From Streptomyces sp. NRRL S-37 (GTDB lineage: Bacteria; Actinomycetota; Actinomycetes; Streptomycetales; Streptomycetaceae), in the NCBI RefSeq assembly GCF_000721605.1, contig NZ_JOIZ01000004.1:1-64000 (forward strand): 64,000 bases of DNA. The letters run 5' to 3'. Of this stretch, positions 44,046 through 52,974 are shown piece by piece. How positions within the stretch are numbered: position 1 is the first letter of the stretch; the number at the start of each line of letters is the position of its first letter. The notes under the pieces are model-generated. The model was not told where the DNA came from. It made no database searches and saw nothing but the letters and a program-made list of their open reading frames with translations. Both the position numbers and the translations under genes were made by a program.

Positions 44046-46254
44046 GTGTGAGCCTTCGTGTGACGGTGCGTACGGAGCGCAGTGCGGATGCGGATACGGA
44101 GCGCCGGGCGACGGACAGGGCGAGCGGTAGGAAGACGGCGGCCACGGCCGGACAGCCGGCCGCGAGAGCGGCCACCGGGGACTCGAAGCGGCTCGCGGCG
44201 AACGTCCCGGCGGCGACGGCGAGGACCGAGGCGAGCACGGGCCGGCTCAGCCGGCCCAGCACCTCACGGACACCGACCGAGACACCGGCCGGGACACCGG
44301 CCGGTTCGCCGGCCGTGCCGCCGTGGCGGGTCGCGCGCAGGCCGGTCAGCAGCAGGACGGCCGTGACGGTGATGCCGAAGGCGTTGGCGGCGGCGATCCC
44401 CGCCACCCCCCAGCGGCCCACGGTCGCGGCGCCGGTCAGGGACGTGACGACGATGCCGGCCGCCATCACGCCGAGGGGGTACCAGCTGGGGCGGCCCGCG
44501 GAGAAGTAGCAGCGGACGAGGGCGCCCACGAGGGTCTGGCCGAGCAGGCCGAGGGCGTACACGCGCATGACGTTCGCCGTCGCGGCGGTGTCGGCCGCGG
44601 TGAACGCGCCCCGCTGGAAGAGCAGTTCGATCATCTGTGGGGCGCAGGCGATCACCGCGCACATGCCCGCCAGCACCACACAGGACGCCAGCACCAGGTC
44701 CCGTTCCACCCGGGCGCGGGCCCGGCGGGTGTCGCCGTCGGCGAGCGCCCGCGCCACCACGGGGAAGGTGACGGTGCACACCATCAGCGACAGCGTCATC
44801 GGGATCTGGGCGACCTTCTGCGCGTAGTTGAGGTGCGAGATGGACCCGGCGGGCAGGGACGACGCCAGGAACCGTTCGACGAGGACCTGCGACTGGCGGC
44901 ACAGCGCGAACAGCAGCACGGCGGCGATCAGGGCGAGACGCACCGGCCGCTCCTCGACGGCCGGCCCGGTGGCGGGCGCGGACGCGGGCGTACGCGACGC
45001 CAGTCGCCGCCACAGCGACGGCAGTTGCACCGCCACCATCAGACAGCCGCCCACCGCGACCCCGACGGCCGCCGCACGCACCCCCCACTCCCCGCCCAGC
45101 AGGAACATCGTCGCCACGATGCCGGTGTTGTAGGCGACGTAGATCGCCGCCGGCGCGAAGAAACGGCGGTGCGCCCGCAGGGCGGCGCTGCAGTACCCGG
45201 CGAGCCCGAAGGCCAGCAGGCTGAGCGCGGTGATCCGGGTGCAGTCGACGGCGAGGCGGGGGTCGGGCAGGCCGGGCGCCAGGACGCGGACCAGGTACGG
45301 GGCGCCGGCGGCGACCAGCGCCGTCACCGCGGCGAAGGCCAGGCACAGCCGGGGCAGGGTGGCCCTGACCAGTTCGCGCACCGGGTCGCCGGGCACGCCC
45401 CGGGCCCGGCGCGCCAGCGCCATGCTGAACGCCGGGATCAGCGCGATCGCCAGCCCGTCCTCGATCAGCAGCGTCGCGGCGATCTCCGGCACGGTCCACG
45501 CGACCAGGAAGGCGTCCGTGTCGCTCCCGGCCCCGAACAGCCGCGCCAGCGACTGGTCCCGCACCAGCCCGAGCAGCGACCCGGCGATGGACAGCGCCGC
45601 CGTCCCCAGCGCGGCCCGCGCGAGAAACCTCCGCGACACCCCACCCGACCCACCCCCGTCACCGGCCGCGTCCGCGCCCCCGCCGCCCGGCGCCTCACCC
45701 GGCTCGACCGCCCCGGCCCCGGACCCACCGGTGTCGGGCCCGCCGGGCGCGGGGCTGCCGGTTGCGTGGCCGGTGAGTCCGGGAGCCGTGGGCGGGGGCC
45801 CGCCCGTCACGGGGGCGCTCACCGTGGATCCGTCCGTCGTGGAGGTGCCTGCCGTAGCCCGTCCGGGTACAGGGCCCCCGGTCCGGGGGCGGTCGGCCGC
45901 GGGATCGTCGGTCGTCGTGCGGGTGTCGGCCGCGGGGCCGGTGAGTCCGGGGTCCGTGGCCCGTCCGGGTACGGGACCTCCGGTCCGGGGGCGGTCGGCC
46001 GCGGGATCGTCGGTCGTCGTGCGGGTGCCGGCCGCGGGGCCGGTGAGTCCGGGGTCCGTGGCCCGTCCGGGTACGGGACCTCCGGTCCGGGGCCGGTCGG
46101 CCGCGGGACCGTCGGTCGTCGTGCGGGTGCCGGCCGCGGGGCCGGGGGGACCGGGTTCCGCGGGCCGGTCAGGCCCGGGGGCGCCGGTCTTGAGGCCGCC
46201 GGGTTCGGGGCCGGCGGCCTCGGAGCCGGGAGTCTGGGACGGCAGCACTGTCAT
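44029..46254 (-). CDS. MurJ/MviN-like lipid-linked oligosaccharide flippase with long repetitive N-terminus
   Basis: 741 residues from ATG at 46254, which overlaps the preceding stop by ATGA. Residues 1-205 are a disordered Gly/Pro/Thr tail with about three copies of a 34-residue unit (TRTTTDDPAADRPRTGGPVP). Then about fourteen membrane helices follow (ARAALGTAALSIAGSLLGLV, VRDQSLARLFGAGSDTDAF, NYAQKVAQIPMTLSLMVCTV) with the MviN signature region. It would flip the lipid-linked repeat unit of this locus. It differs from the housekeeping MurJ by its locus and tail. The N-terminal tail would be cytoplasmic. Confidence 0.85.
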   Translation of the reverse strand: MTVLPSQTPGSEAAGPEPGGLKTGAPGPDRPAEPGPPGPAAGTRTTTDGPAADRPRTGGPVPGRATDPGLTGPAAGTRTTTDDPAADRPRTGGPVPGRATDPGLTGPAADTRTTTDDPAADRPRTGGPVPGRATAGTSTTDGSTVSAPVTGGPPPTAPGLTGHATGSPAPGGPDTGGSGAGAVEPGEAPGGGGADAAGDGGGSGGVSRRFLARAALGTAALSIAGSLLGLVRDQSLARLFGAGSDTDAFLVAWTVPEIAATLLIEDGLAIALIPAFSMALARRARGVPGDPVRELVRATLPRLCLAFAAVTALVAAGAPYLVRVLAPGLPDPRLAVDCTRITALSLLAFGLAGYCSAALRAHRRFFAPAAIYVAYNTGIVATMFLLGGEWGVRAAAVGVAVGGCLMVAVQLPSLWRRLASRTPASAPATGPAVEERPVRLALIAAVLLFALCRQSQVLVERFLASSLPAGSISHLNYAQKVAQIPMTLSLMVCTVTFPVVARALADGDTRRARARVERDLVLASCVVLAGMCAVIACAPQMIELLFQRGAFTAADTAATANVMRVYALGLLGQTLVGALVRCYFSAGRPSWYPLGVMAAGIVVTSLTGAATVGRWGVAGIAAANAFGITVTAVLLLTGLRATRHGGTAGEPAGVPAGVSVGVREVLGRLSRPVLASVLAVAAGTFAASRFESPVAALAAGCPAVAAVFLPLALSVARRSVSASALRSVRTVTRRLTHGRSR
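45858..46150. repeat. 102-bp minisatellite in the flippase N-terminus
   Basis: Matching bases recur at 45861, 45963 and 46065, a period of exactly 102 bp (34 codons), for about 2.9 copies at very high identity. The unit encodes TGPAAGTRTTTDDPAADRP and neighbours. Because the period is a multiple of three, copy number may change without breaking the frame. Confidence 0.88.
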
Positions 46255-47597
46255 CGTGTCGCGGCCTCCTCGGCCCGCTCGGATGCCCCATCGCGCCGGG
46301 CGGTGTGCGGCCGGCCGTCGCGGGACAGCGCCCACCACGCCGTCAGGCCCAGGGCCACGCCGGTCAGGACGGTCGAGGGGCCGCCGATGTCGCCGTAGAC
46401 GAAGTCGGTGAGCAGCCACAGCAGCAGGCCGACGGCGACGAGCGCGCAGTCGAGGCCGGGGCCCCGGCGGGCCCGCGACAGGCGCCGCAGCGCGCACACC
46501 AGCAGCGCCAGCCAGCCCCCGGCGAGCGACAGCAGCCCGACCAGGCCCTGCTCGCTCAGCACCAGCAGGTACATGCTGTGCGGCGACAGCAGCGCCTGCT
46601 TGTGGTACTCCGTACCCGCGCCCGCGATGTCACTGCCCGAGGACAGGGCCAGGGTGGCGTGCCCGTCGCGGTACTCGGGGAAGTTCTTCAGCCCCACCCC
46701 GGTCCACGGGTGCTCGCGCCACATGCCGGCCGCCGCCGCCCACAGGGTGTACCGGTCGACGACGGACTGGTCGGGCGTGCCGGTGACCTCCGTGATGCTG
46801 TCGATCCGCTCCTGCAGCATCGCCGTACCGACCCCGAACCCGCCCACCAGCACGACGCCTGCCGCGACCACGGCCGCCGCCACCTTCAGCGCGCGCCGCA
46901 GTCCCGCCAGCGCCAGCTGCACCGCGCACGCCAGCGCGGTCGCGATCCACGCGCCCCGGCTGAAGGACAGCGCCAGCGGCAGCACCAGCAGCAGGGCGCA
47001 CCCGGCGGCGGCCGCCCGCTGCCGCACCGGGGCCCGCCCCAGCGCGATCCCCGCCGCGCACACCACGCCCAGCGACACCGCCGTCGCCATGCCCATCACG
47101 TCCGAGGCCCCGAAGGTGCCGACCGCGCGGACGGTCTCGCCCTGGTACGAGGCACCGGTCCCGGTGACGTACTGGTACACCCCGACGGACCCCTGCCACC
47201 CGGCGAGCCCCACGAACGACCAGGCCAGCACCCGGAAGTCGGCGCGGCCGCGGAGCAGCACCAGGACGGCGGCCGGGACGAGCACGAAGACCTGCAGATA
47301 ACGGCCCAGCCCGCCGAACGCCGCCTGGGGCGAGGCCGCCCCCATGGCGGCGAGCGCCACCCCCACGACCGGCAGCCCCAGCACCACCGCCGCGACCCGC
47401 GACAGCGGACGCCGCCGTTCCCGCAGCAGCAGGATCACGCAGTATCCGACCAGCAGCGCGGACACCACGTCGGCGGGCCCCGCGCCGTCCCCCGTCGGCG
47501 GCAGGCCCGCCAGGACGACCACCGCCGCCGGCGGCAGGGCCGGCAGCAGAGCGGCGGCGGTGGCCCGGCGCGGCGGCGGGGCGAGGGCGTGGCTCAC
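46251..47597 (-). CDS. O-antigen-ligase/Wzy-like polysaccharide polymerase
   Basis: 448 residues from GTG at 47597. There are ten or more membrane helices and a large outer loop with DRYTLWAAAAGMWREHPWTG then VGLKNFPEYRDGH and LSPHSMYLLVLSEQGL, the Wzy_C/O-antigen-ligase signature with conserved His. Such proteins join flipped repeat units. It is 6 bp after the sugar transferase and overlaps the flippase gene by ATGA, so the polymerase and flippase are made together. Confidence 0.87.
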   Translation of the reverse strand: MSHALAPPPRRATAAALLPALPPAAVVVLAGLPPTGDGAGPADVVSALLVGYCVILLLRERRRPLSRVAAVVLGLPVVGVALAAMGAASPQAAFGGLGRYLQVFVLVPAAVLVLLRGRADFRVLAWSFVGLAGWQGSVGVYQYVTGTGASYQGETVRAVGTFGASDVMGMATAVSLGVVCAAGIALGRAPVRQRAAAAGCALLLVLPLALSFSRGAWIATALACAVQLALAGLRRALKVAAAVVAAGVVLVGGFGVGTAMLQERIDSITEVTGTPDQSVVDRYTLWAAAAGMWREHPWTGVGLKNFPEYRDGHATLALSSGSDIAGAGTEYHKQALLSPHSMYLLVLSEQGLVGLLSLAGGWLALLVCALRRLSRARRGPGLDCALVAVGLLLWLLTDFVYGDIGGPSTVLTGVALGLTAWWALSRDGRPHTARRDGASERAEEAATR

Positions 47598-47603
47598 GTG
47601 ACG

Positions 47604-49028
47604 TCAGCTCCCCGTCGGACGGACCAGTGTGGCCGCGGTGCGCAGCAGGATGCAGACGTCCCGCCACAGCGACCAGTCGTCGATGTAGGCGTTGTCGAAC
47701 CGGCACCGGTCCTCGATCGAGGTGTCGCCGCGCAGCCCGTGGACCTGCGCCAGGCCGGTGATGCCGGTACGCATCCGGTGCCGGGCCGCGTAACCCGGAT
47801 ACGTCTGGCTGAACTGGGCCACGAAGTACGGCCGTTCGGGCCGCGGCCCGACCAGGCTCATGTCGCCGCGGAGCACATTCCACAACTGGAGCAGCTCGTC
47901 CAGCGAGGTGCGCCGCAGCATGCGGCAGAACCAGCGCATCTCGTGCTCGCCCGCCACGCTCCACCGGGTCGCCGACTCGTGCTCGTCGGCCGGCCGGTGG
48001 GTGCGGAACTTCAGCAGTGTGAACGGCTCCCCGTTCCGGCCGATGCGCTCCTGCCGGAACACCACCCCCGGCCCGTCGCAGAGCCGCAGCGTCACCGCGC
48101 ACACCAGCAGCAGCGGGCCGGCCAGCAGCAGCAGCGTCCCCGAGACCAGGACGTCGAGCAGCCGCTTGCCGAGGCCGCCGCCGCGCACCGGGGCGAGGTC
48201 CAGCCGCCGGCAGGGGAATCCGGCCAGCCGCTCCCGCGCCGGGTACGGCGCCGGGCCGGCGTCGACCTCCCAGACCGCGCAGCCCGACGCGGCCAGCGCC
48301 CGCAGCAGCGGCCCCTGTTCGTCCCGTACCGAGGGGTGGACGGCGAGCACCGCCCGCACCCCGTTCTGGATGACCGCCCGCTCGACCTCCTCGTCCGTGC
48401 GCAGCACCGGCACGCCCTCGGCACCCTCCTGCTGCCCGGTGACGATCCCCACCGGCCGCACCCCGCAGCGCGGATGGCGCAGCACGGCGGCGGCCACCCG
48501 CTGCGCGGTCGCGGTCGGCCCGACGACGAGCGCGGCGTGCGGTCGGCGCAGCAGCGCGGCCCGCCGCCGCCGGTGCACGGCCGCGCGCAGCGCACAGGCT
48601 GCCGCCGCCTGCGCGGCGAGACCCGCGAGCACGGTGCCGGCGGACAGCGCCTGCTCCGGCCGGTACGCGGCCCACAGCGCGGCGCAGGCCGCCCAGACCA
48701 CCGTGACACGGCCGCACACGGCGGGCAGTTCCTCCAGCAGCCCAGGCACCGGTGGCCGGGTGTCACGCGGGCGCAACAGCAGCGACACCGCGATCAGCAG
48801 GGCGACGAGCAGCGGATGGCGCTGGGCCCCGGGCAGCGCCAGCGCGGCGGGCAGGACGGCGGCGCCGTCCGCGACGAGCAGCGGCAGCGGTGAGGCGGTC
48901 CGGGGCGGCGCGGCGGGCAGCCGGGGGCCGGTGTCGGTGCCGCGCGGCGGGATGACGGAGACGGACGGGGGGAATCCGTGGTCCCGCGGCGGTACGCCGG
49001 GGGAGGCCACGGTGTGTTCGGCGGTCAC
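47604..49028 (-). CDS. Initiating polyprenyl-phosphate sugar-1-phosphate transferase (WbaP/CpsE-like)
   Basis: 474 residues from GTG at 49028, which overlaps the previous stop (GTGA). There are about four to five membrane helices in the N-terminal half and a CoA-binding-like soluble region (VVGPTATAQRVAAAVLRHPR). The C-terminal bacterial sugar transferase domain has KRLLDVLVSGTLLLLAGPLL, FRQERIGRNGEPFTLLKFRT, SLDELLQLWNVLRGDMSLVG and GPRPERPYF. It starts the repeat unit by loading a sugar phosphate on undecaprenyl phosphate. The presence of this enzyme fixes the locus as Wzx/Wzy-type. Confidence 0.9.
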   Translation of the reverse strand: MTAEHTVASPGVPPRDHGFPPSVSVIPPRGTDTGPRLPAAPPRTASPLPLLVADGAAVLPAALALPGAQRHPLLVALLIAVSLLLRPRDTRPPVPGLLEELPAVCGRVTVVWAACAALWAAYRPEQALSAGTVLAGLAAQAAAACALRAAVHRRRRAALLRRPHAALVVGPTATAQRVAAAVLRHPRCGVRPVGIVTGQQEGAEGVPVLRTDEEVERAVIQNGVRAVLAVHPSVRDEQGPLLRALAASGCAVWEVDAGPAPYPARERLAGFPCRRLDLAPVRGGGLGKRLLDVLVSGTLLLLAGPLLLVCAVTLRLCDGPGVVFRQERIGRNGEPFTLLKFRTHRPADEHESATRWSVAGEHEMRWFCRMLRRTSLDELLQLWNVLRGDMSLVGPRPERPYFVAQFSQTYPGYAARHRMRTGITGLAQVHGLRGDTSIEDRCRFDNAYIDDWSLWRDVCILLRTAATLVRPTGS

Positions 49029-50311
49029 GAGTGGATGGACTCCCTGTGATCGAGGGGCTCGACACGCGATGACGTCCGGTCGGCCTCGGCGTCCCGGGCC
49101 GCCCGGAACGGGCGGGTCCTCGTCGTGGCGGGCCGGGTGCCGAGCAGGTCGTGGTAGACGTCGGCGACCGCCCGCGCGGTGTGCCGCACGTCGTGGAGGG
49201 ACAGCACGTGCCGGCGTCCCCGGTCGCCGAGGGACGCGCGCAGCGCCGGGTCGAGCAGCAGCCCGCCGACCGCCTCCGCCAGGGCCCGGGGGTCCTCCGG
49301 CGGCACCACGCACGAGGCGGCGAAGGACGGCGGCAGGCTCTCGCGGGCGCCGTCGACGTCGGTGACGACCACGGGCCGCCCGCAGGCCATCGCCTCCAGC
49401 GGGGCGAGCGCCATGCCCTCCCAGCGGGACGGCAGGACGACGAGGTCGGCGGCCTGGTACCAGGGGGAGGCGTCCGCGACGGCCCCCGCGAACAGCACGG
49501 ATTCGGGTGCGGCCGCGCGCAGCCGGTCCCGGTCCGGGCCGTCGCCGACCAGGACGAGACGGGCGTCGGGCACCCGGCGCAGTACGGCGTCCCAGGCCCG
49601 CAGCAGGACGTCCTGCCCCTTCTGCCGGCACAGCCGGCCCACGCACACGGCGAGCGGCGCCTTCGCGGCCGGCCCGGCCAGCGGCGCCAGCCCGGCCCGT
49701 ACGGGTCCGGCGGGCGCGGGGCGGAAACGGTCGGGGTCGATGCCGTTGGGCACGACGGTCCAGCGGCCGGTGATCCCGGCGTGCACGCCGGTGGCGCGTT
49801 CCGCCTCGCTCACGCACACCACCCGCGCGGCCCAGCGTGCCGCCCACCGCTCCCAGCGCAGTGCGAGGGCCGCCGTGCCGCCGCCCACCGCCTCGAACGA
49901 CCAGGCGTGCGGCTGGAACACCGTGGGGATGCGCCCGCGCACCGCGAGCCGCCCGGCGAGCCCGGCCTTCGCGCTGTGCGCGTGCACCAGGTCGGGGCGC
50001 ACCTCGTCGATCAGCCGGGCCAGTTGCCGTACCTCCCGCGCCAGCGAGGCGCCCGGCGCACGCGTCGCCCTCCAGTGCCGTACGTGCGCGCCGAGCGACC
50101 GGAGCCGGCCGGAGAGCGCGCTGTCGGGGCAGACCGCCACCACGTCCAGGCCGTCCGCGAGCTGGGCCCGGACCAGGTCCGTCACGACGCGCGCCACTCC
50201 GCCGTCCACCGGCTGGGTGAGGTGCAGGACCCGTGGTCCGCGGCCGGCGGCCGGCGGTTCCACGGGCACGGTCTCCTCGCGCCCGGAGGCGCCCGGTCCG
50301 GCGGCGTTCAC
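49025..50311 (-). CDS. GT-B glycosyltransferase (family 4-like)
   Basis: 428 residues from GTG at 50311, overlapping the stop of the secreted protein gene (GTGA). After a Pro-rich start, VLHLTQPVDGGVARVVTDLV opens the fold. LVHAHSAKAGLAGRLA, VVPNGIDPDRFRP, CVGRLCRQKGQDVLLRAW and LPSRWEGMALAPLEAMACGR (EX7E-like) are GT4 motifs. It adds a sugar to the growing unit on the cytoplasmic side. The long basic tail (PATTRTRPFRAARDAEADR) could bind membrane. Confidence 0.88.
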   Translation of the reverse strand: MNAAGPGASGREETVPVEPPAAGRGPRVLHLTQPVDGGVARVVTDLVRAQLADGLDVVAVCPDSALSGRLRSLGAHVRHWRATRAPGASLAREVRQLARLIDEVRPDLVHAHSAKAGLAGRLAVRGRIPTVFQPHAWSFEAVGGGTAALALRWERWAARWAARVVCVSEAERATGVHAGITGRWTVVPNGIDPDRFRPAPAGPVRAGLAPLAGPAAKAPLAVCVGRLCRQKGQDVLLRAWDAVLRRVPDARLVLVGDGPDRDRLRAAAPESVLFAGAVADASPWYQAADLVVLPSRWEGMALAPLEAMACGRPVVVTDVDGARESLPPSFAASCVVPPEDPRALAEAVGGLLLDPALRASLGDRGRRHVLSLHDVRHTARAVADVYHDLLGTRPATTRTRPFRAARDAEADRTSSRVEPLDHRESIHS

Positions 50312-51393
50312 CGCCGGGCGTCGACGGCGGCGAAGAGCACGCCCGCCCATGCCGCGTCCCGCTCGGACGTGAGCCGGAAGGCCGCCCGGTCACCGGCGTG
50401 CGGCAGGCCCCCTTCGAGGTCGAACACGTCGGAGTCGTAGCCCAGGGTGTTGGCGTACGCCGGCACCCGCGCGGGGGACGCGCCGCCGGGGTCGGCGATG
50501 GTGGAGTTCAGGACGTCGTCGAAGGGGTTGGCCCGGTCGGTGAACGCGGTGGGGGTGGGGCCGGCGGTGAGGACGAGCGAGTCGCCGGCGGTGCCGCGGT
50601 CGCCGTTGTACGCCACCAGTCCCGCCCGGCCCCCGGCGCCCGCCGGGAACGGCAGGTCGCGCAGCGGCATCTCGACCCCCGAGCGGCCGCCCAGCGGGGC
50701 GAAGCCGTCCCAGAGCGCGAGGTGCCGCAGCGGTTCCGCCGGGTTCTCGTACGCCACCACCAGCGTCCAGCCGCCCCAGGTCCCGGCCGCCGACCTGCCC
50801 ATGGCCACGTTGACCTGAGCCACCGTGTACAGGCCCGGCGCGCTGTCCCGCACCAGCTCCGTCACGTCCGCCGAGGCCTGGAAGGCGTCCGCGCCGTCCG
50901 CCACCCGGTGTCCCACCACCGTGTCGGCGAGCAGCTCCTTGTACTCCCCGCCGGGCTCGGCGATCAGCACCCGCCCGTTGTCCTGCCACGGCTTCTGCTC
51001 GCCGGCCAGCAGGTTGCCGCCCCAGTACAGGCGGGCGTACGTCACCCGGGAGCCGGCCGGCAGGCGGAGCTCCGCGCGGGAGGAGTTGTACGTGTTCGGG
51101 TCGCTGTCGACGTCGATGTAGAACATGTCGAAGCCGCCGTTCACGCCCTGCGCTCCGGCCTGCACGTCCCGGCACGACGAGACCTGGGCACGGCAGGTGG
51201 CGGAGGCGTTGGCGGCCCGCACGATGCCGCCGTGCTGGACCGCGCGGTACCGCTGGGAGAAGGCGAGGCCGTCGGCCTCCGGGGAGGGCGCGACCGGAGC
51301 GGCGGCCGCGGAGCCGCAGGGGACCCACATCGCCGCGAGGGAGAAGACGCCCATCGCCGCATGGCGAAGCATCTGACCCAGGGATTGACGCAT
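50308..51393 (-). CDS. Secreted beta-rich protein, first gene of the exopolysaccharide run
   Basis: 361 residues from ATG at 51393 with GAAAGG upstream. There is a signal peptide (residues 1-33: RHAAMGVFSLAAMWVPCGSA, cut near AAAAP). The mature part is mostly beta and contains GFDMFYIDVDSDPNTYNSSR, RVTYARLYWGGNLLAGEQ and TWGGWTLVVAYENPAEPLR, as in secreted Streptomyces proteins of the DUF3344 type. No catalytic motif is clear. As leader gene of the run it may bind or shape the polymer outside the cell. That role is inference from location. Confidence 0.78.
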   Translation of the reverse strand: MRQSLGQMLRHAAMGVFSLAAMWVPCGSAAAAPVAPSPEADGLAFSQRYRAVQHGGIVRAANASATCRAQVSSCRDVQAGAQGVNGGFDMFYIDVDSDPNTYNSSRAELRLPAGSRVTYARLYWGGNLLAGEQKPWQDNGRVLIAEPGGEYKELLADTVVGHRVADGADAFQASADVTELVRDSAPGLYTVAQVNVAMGRSAAGTWGGWTLVVAYENPAEPLRHLALWDGFAPLGGRSGVEMPLRDLPFPAGAGGRAGLVAYNGDRGTAGDSLVLTAGPTPTAFTDRANPFDDVLNSTIADPGGASPARVPAYANTLGYDSDVFDLEGGLPHAGDRAAFRLTSERDAAWAGVLFAAVDARR

Positions 51394-51756
51394 GACCGTC
51401 GGAGCCTTTCGGAACAGGGTGGCGGTGGCAGGCAGCGTGGACGAGTGCGATGCGGCCGCCCGTGAGGGTGCTTCGGAGGTTCGCAACTCTAGTCATCAAA
51501 CGGACAAATTCGCCGAAAATCGATGAAGGGGGGTGAGTGTGTTGGAATCGTGAAGCCTGTTCAGGGGAAGGAGAAGGGGTTGGCGCCCCGGCCCGCCGCC
51601 TCCCGGGACCCACCGGGCGGAACGCGCGACGGTGCGGTGCGGGCGGAACGTGCGACGGTGTGGTGCGGGGAACCGAACGGCGCACCCCCGGTTGCGGGAG
51701 CCCTCGGGTGCTCTCACGGTGGGCTTCAAGATCCGAAGCCTGCGAAAGGACCCTCC
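51394..51756. other. Divergent promoter region with a 26-bp tandem duplication
   Basis: 363 bp between the exopolysaccharide run (minus) and a secreted protein gene (plus). An AT-rich patch at 51485-51530 probably holds the minus-strand promoter. A 26-bp unit starting GGGCGGAACG is repeated at 51615-51640 and 51641-51666 with two differences, which could be a regulator-binding site or slippage. No gene is seen. Confidence 0.5.
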
Positions 51757-52455
51757 ATGCGCGCTCTGCCTGCCCGGCGCATCGCACTCGGCGCACTGTG
51801 CGCCGCCCTTCTTGCCGGCCTCGCCGGCCCGGCCGCCATGGCAGCCGACACGGCCGCCGAACACGACCGCGCGGCGTCCTCCGCCGCGCTGCTCGCGCAG
51901 GTCAGGACCGTCGACGGGGACGAGAACGGACTCGCCCCGGTCGTCGACCTGCTGAAGGCCGTGCTCGGGACGGACAGTGGCCAGACGTCCTCCGCCGAGG
52001 TCAGGAGACTGGGCGACGCGGCGAGGAAGGCCCTGGCGAAGGAAGCCCAGGCGAAGGCGGCCGACGAGGACCCGGTGGCCACCACCACTGAAGCCACCAC
52101 CGAGACCACCGCCACGACCGAGCCGTCGCCGTCGGTCACGACGGACGACACGCAGCTGACCGTCTCCGTGGACGACCTCACGAACGAGGAGATGACCGCC
52201 CTGCGGGAAACCCTCGACAACCTCCTCGAACTGCTCCGGCCCGACACCGGCGCGGACGGGAGCACCACCGAGGACCCCGCACTGGGCGGCGAGTTGGCGG
52301 CCCGGGTGCACGACCTCGTCGACGCCCTGCTCGGTACCGGGCCCCAGGCGTCGACCCTGCCCGCGCCGGCCGCGCCCGCGCCCGCGCCGTTGCTCCCGGG
52401 CGCCACGTTCCCCGCGTTCACCCCGCTGCTGCTGCCGCCCGCGGCGTCTTCGTAA
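51757..52455 (+). CDS. Secreted Ala/Thr-rich protein of unknown function
   Basis: 232 residues from ATG at 51757, with GAAAGGA upstream. Sec signal peptide (RRIALGALCAALLAGLAGPA, cut near AMAAD). The mature part has two helical regions (about 45-105 and 150-190) split by a Thr-rich linker (TTTEATTETTATTEPSPSVT) and ends in a Pro/Ala/Leu tail. No Cys and no anchor. A secreted or wall-associated role is likely, but no family was recognised. Divergent from the exopolysaccharide run. Confidence 0.75.
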   Translation: MRALPARRIALGALCAALLAGLAGPAAMAADTAAEHDRAASSAALLAQVRTVDGDENGLAPVVDLLKAVLGTDSGQTSSAEVRRLGDAARKALAKEAQAKAADEDPVATTTEATTETTATTEPSPSVTTDDTQLTVSVDDLTNEEMTALRETLDNLLELLRPDTGADGSTTEDPALGGELAARVHDLVDALLGTGPQASTLPAPAAPAPAPLLPGATFPAFTPLLLPPAASS

Positions 52456-52598
52456 AACCCGGCCGTCCTCGAAAAACTCTCATATGAGGACTTGCCAATC
52501 TCCCGCTTCACGGTTTCCGCCCCGGCCGGGGATCGTTAGGCACGGCGACAGAATTCCCCTCCGGTGACCGCCCCCGCGGCGCCGAAGAAAGGAACACG

Positions 52599-52868
52599 AT
52601 GAAGTCCCTGAAGGCTGCCGCCGTCCTCGCCGGAACCCTGATCGCCGCCGGTGCCGCCGCGCCCGCGTACGCGGAGCCCATCGACCTGGCGCAGACCGGC
52701 GTCGACACCGGCCTGCGTACCGCGGTCCCCTTCGAGCTGATGCCGGCGCACGAGGCGGAGACGCTCGCCGACACCGACGACACGTCGCTGCTCGGCACGA
52801 CGAAGGAAGCGGCGGCCACGGTGAACGACGCCAAGCCGGTCCACGGCGACCTCGGGCTGCACGCCTGA
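52599..52868 (+). CDS. Small secreted protein
   Basis: 89 residues from ATG at 52599 (AAGAAAGGAAC upstream). Signal peptide MKSLKAAAVLAGTLIAAGAA, cut near AYAEP. The mature 65-residue peptide is acidic (EAETLADTDDTSLLG) and has no Cys. A strong hairpin follows 17 bp after the stop, so it is a separate transcript. The function is unknown; small acidic secreted peptides of this type are frequent in Streptomyces surface regions. Confidence 0.75.
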   Translation: MKSLKAAAVLAGTLIAAGAAAPAYAEPIDLAQTGVDTGLRTAVPFELMPAHEAETLADTDDTSLLGTTKEAAATVNDAKPVHGDLGLHA

Positions 52869-52884
52869 AAAACACCCCTGCGCG

Positions 52885-52916
52885 ATCCGGCCCCCAGTTC
52901 CCACTGGGGGCCGGAT
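52885..52916 (+). terminator. Hairpin terminator after the small secreted gene
   Basis: 14-bp perfect arms (ATCCGGCCCCCAGT at 52885-52898 and its complement at 52903-52916) with loop TCCC. It separates the small secreted gene from the tyrosinase operon. Confidence 0.82.
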
Positions 52917-52974
52917 TCCGTTTGCCGCTACGGACAACCGTATGGACAACCGTATGGACAAGGGAGTCGGACCG

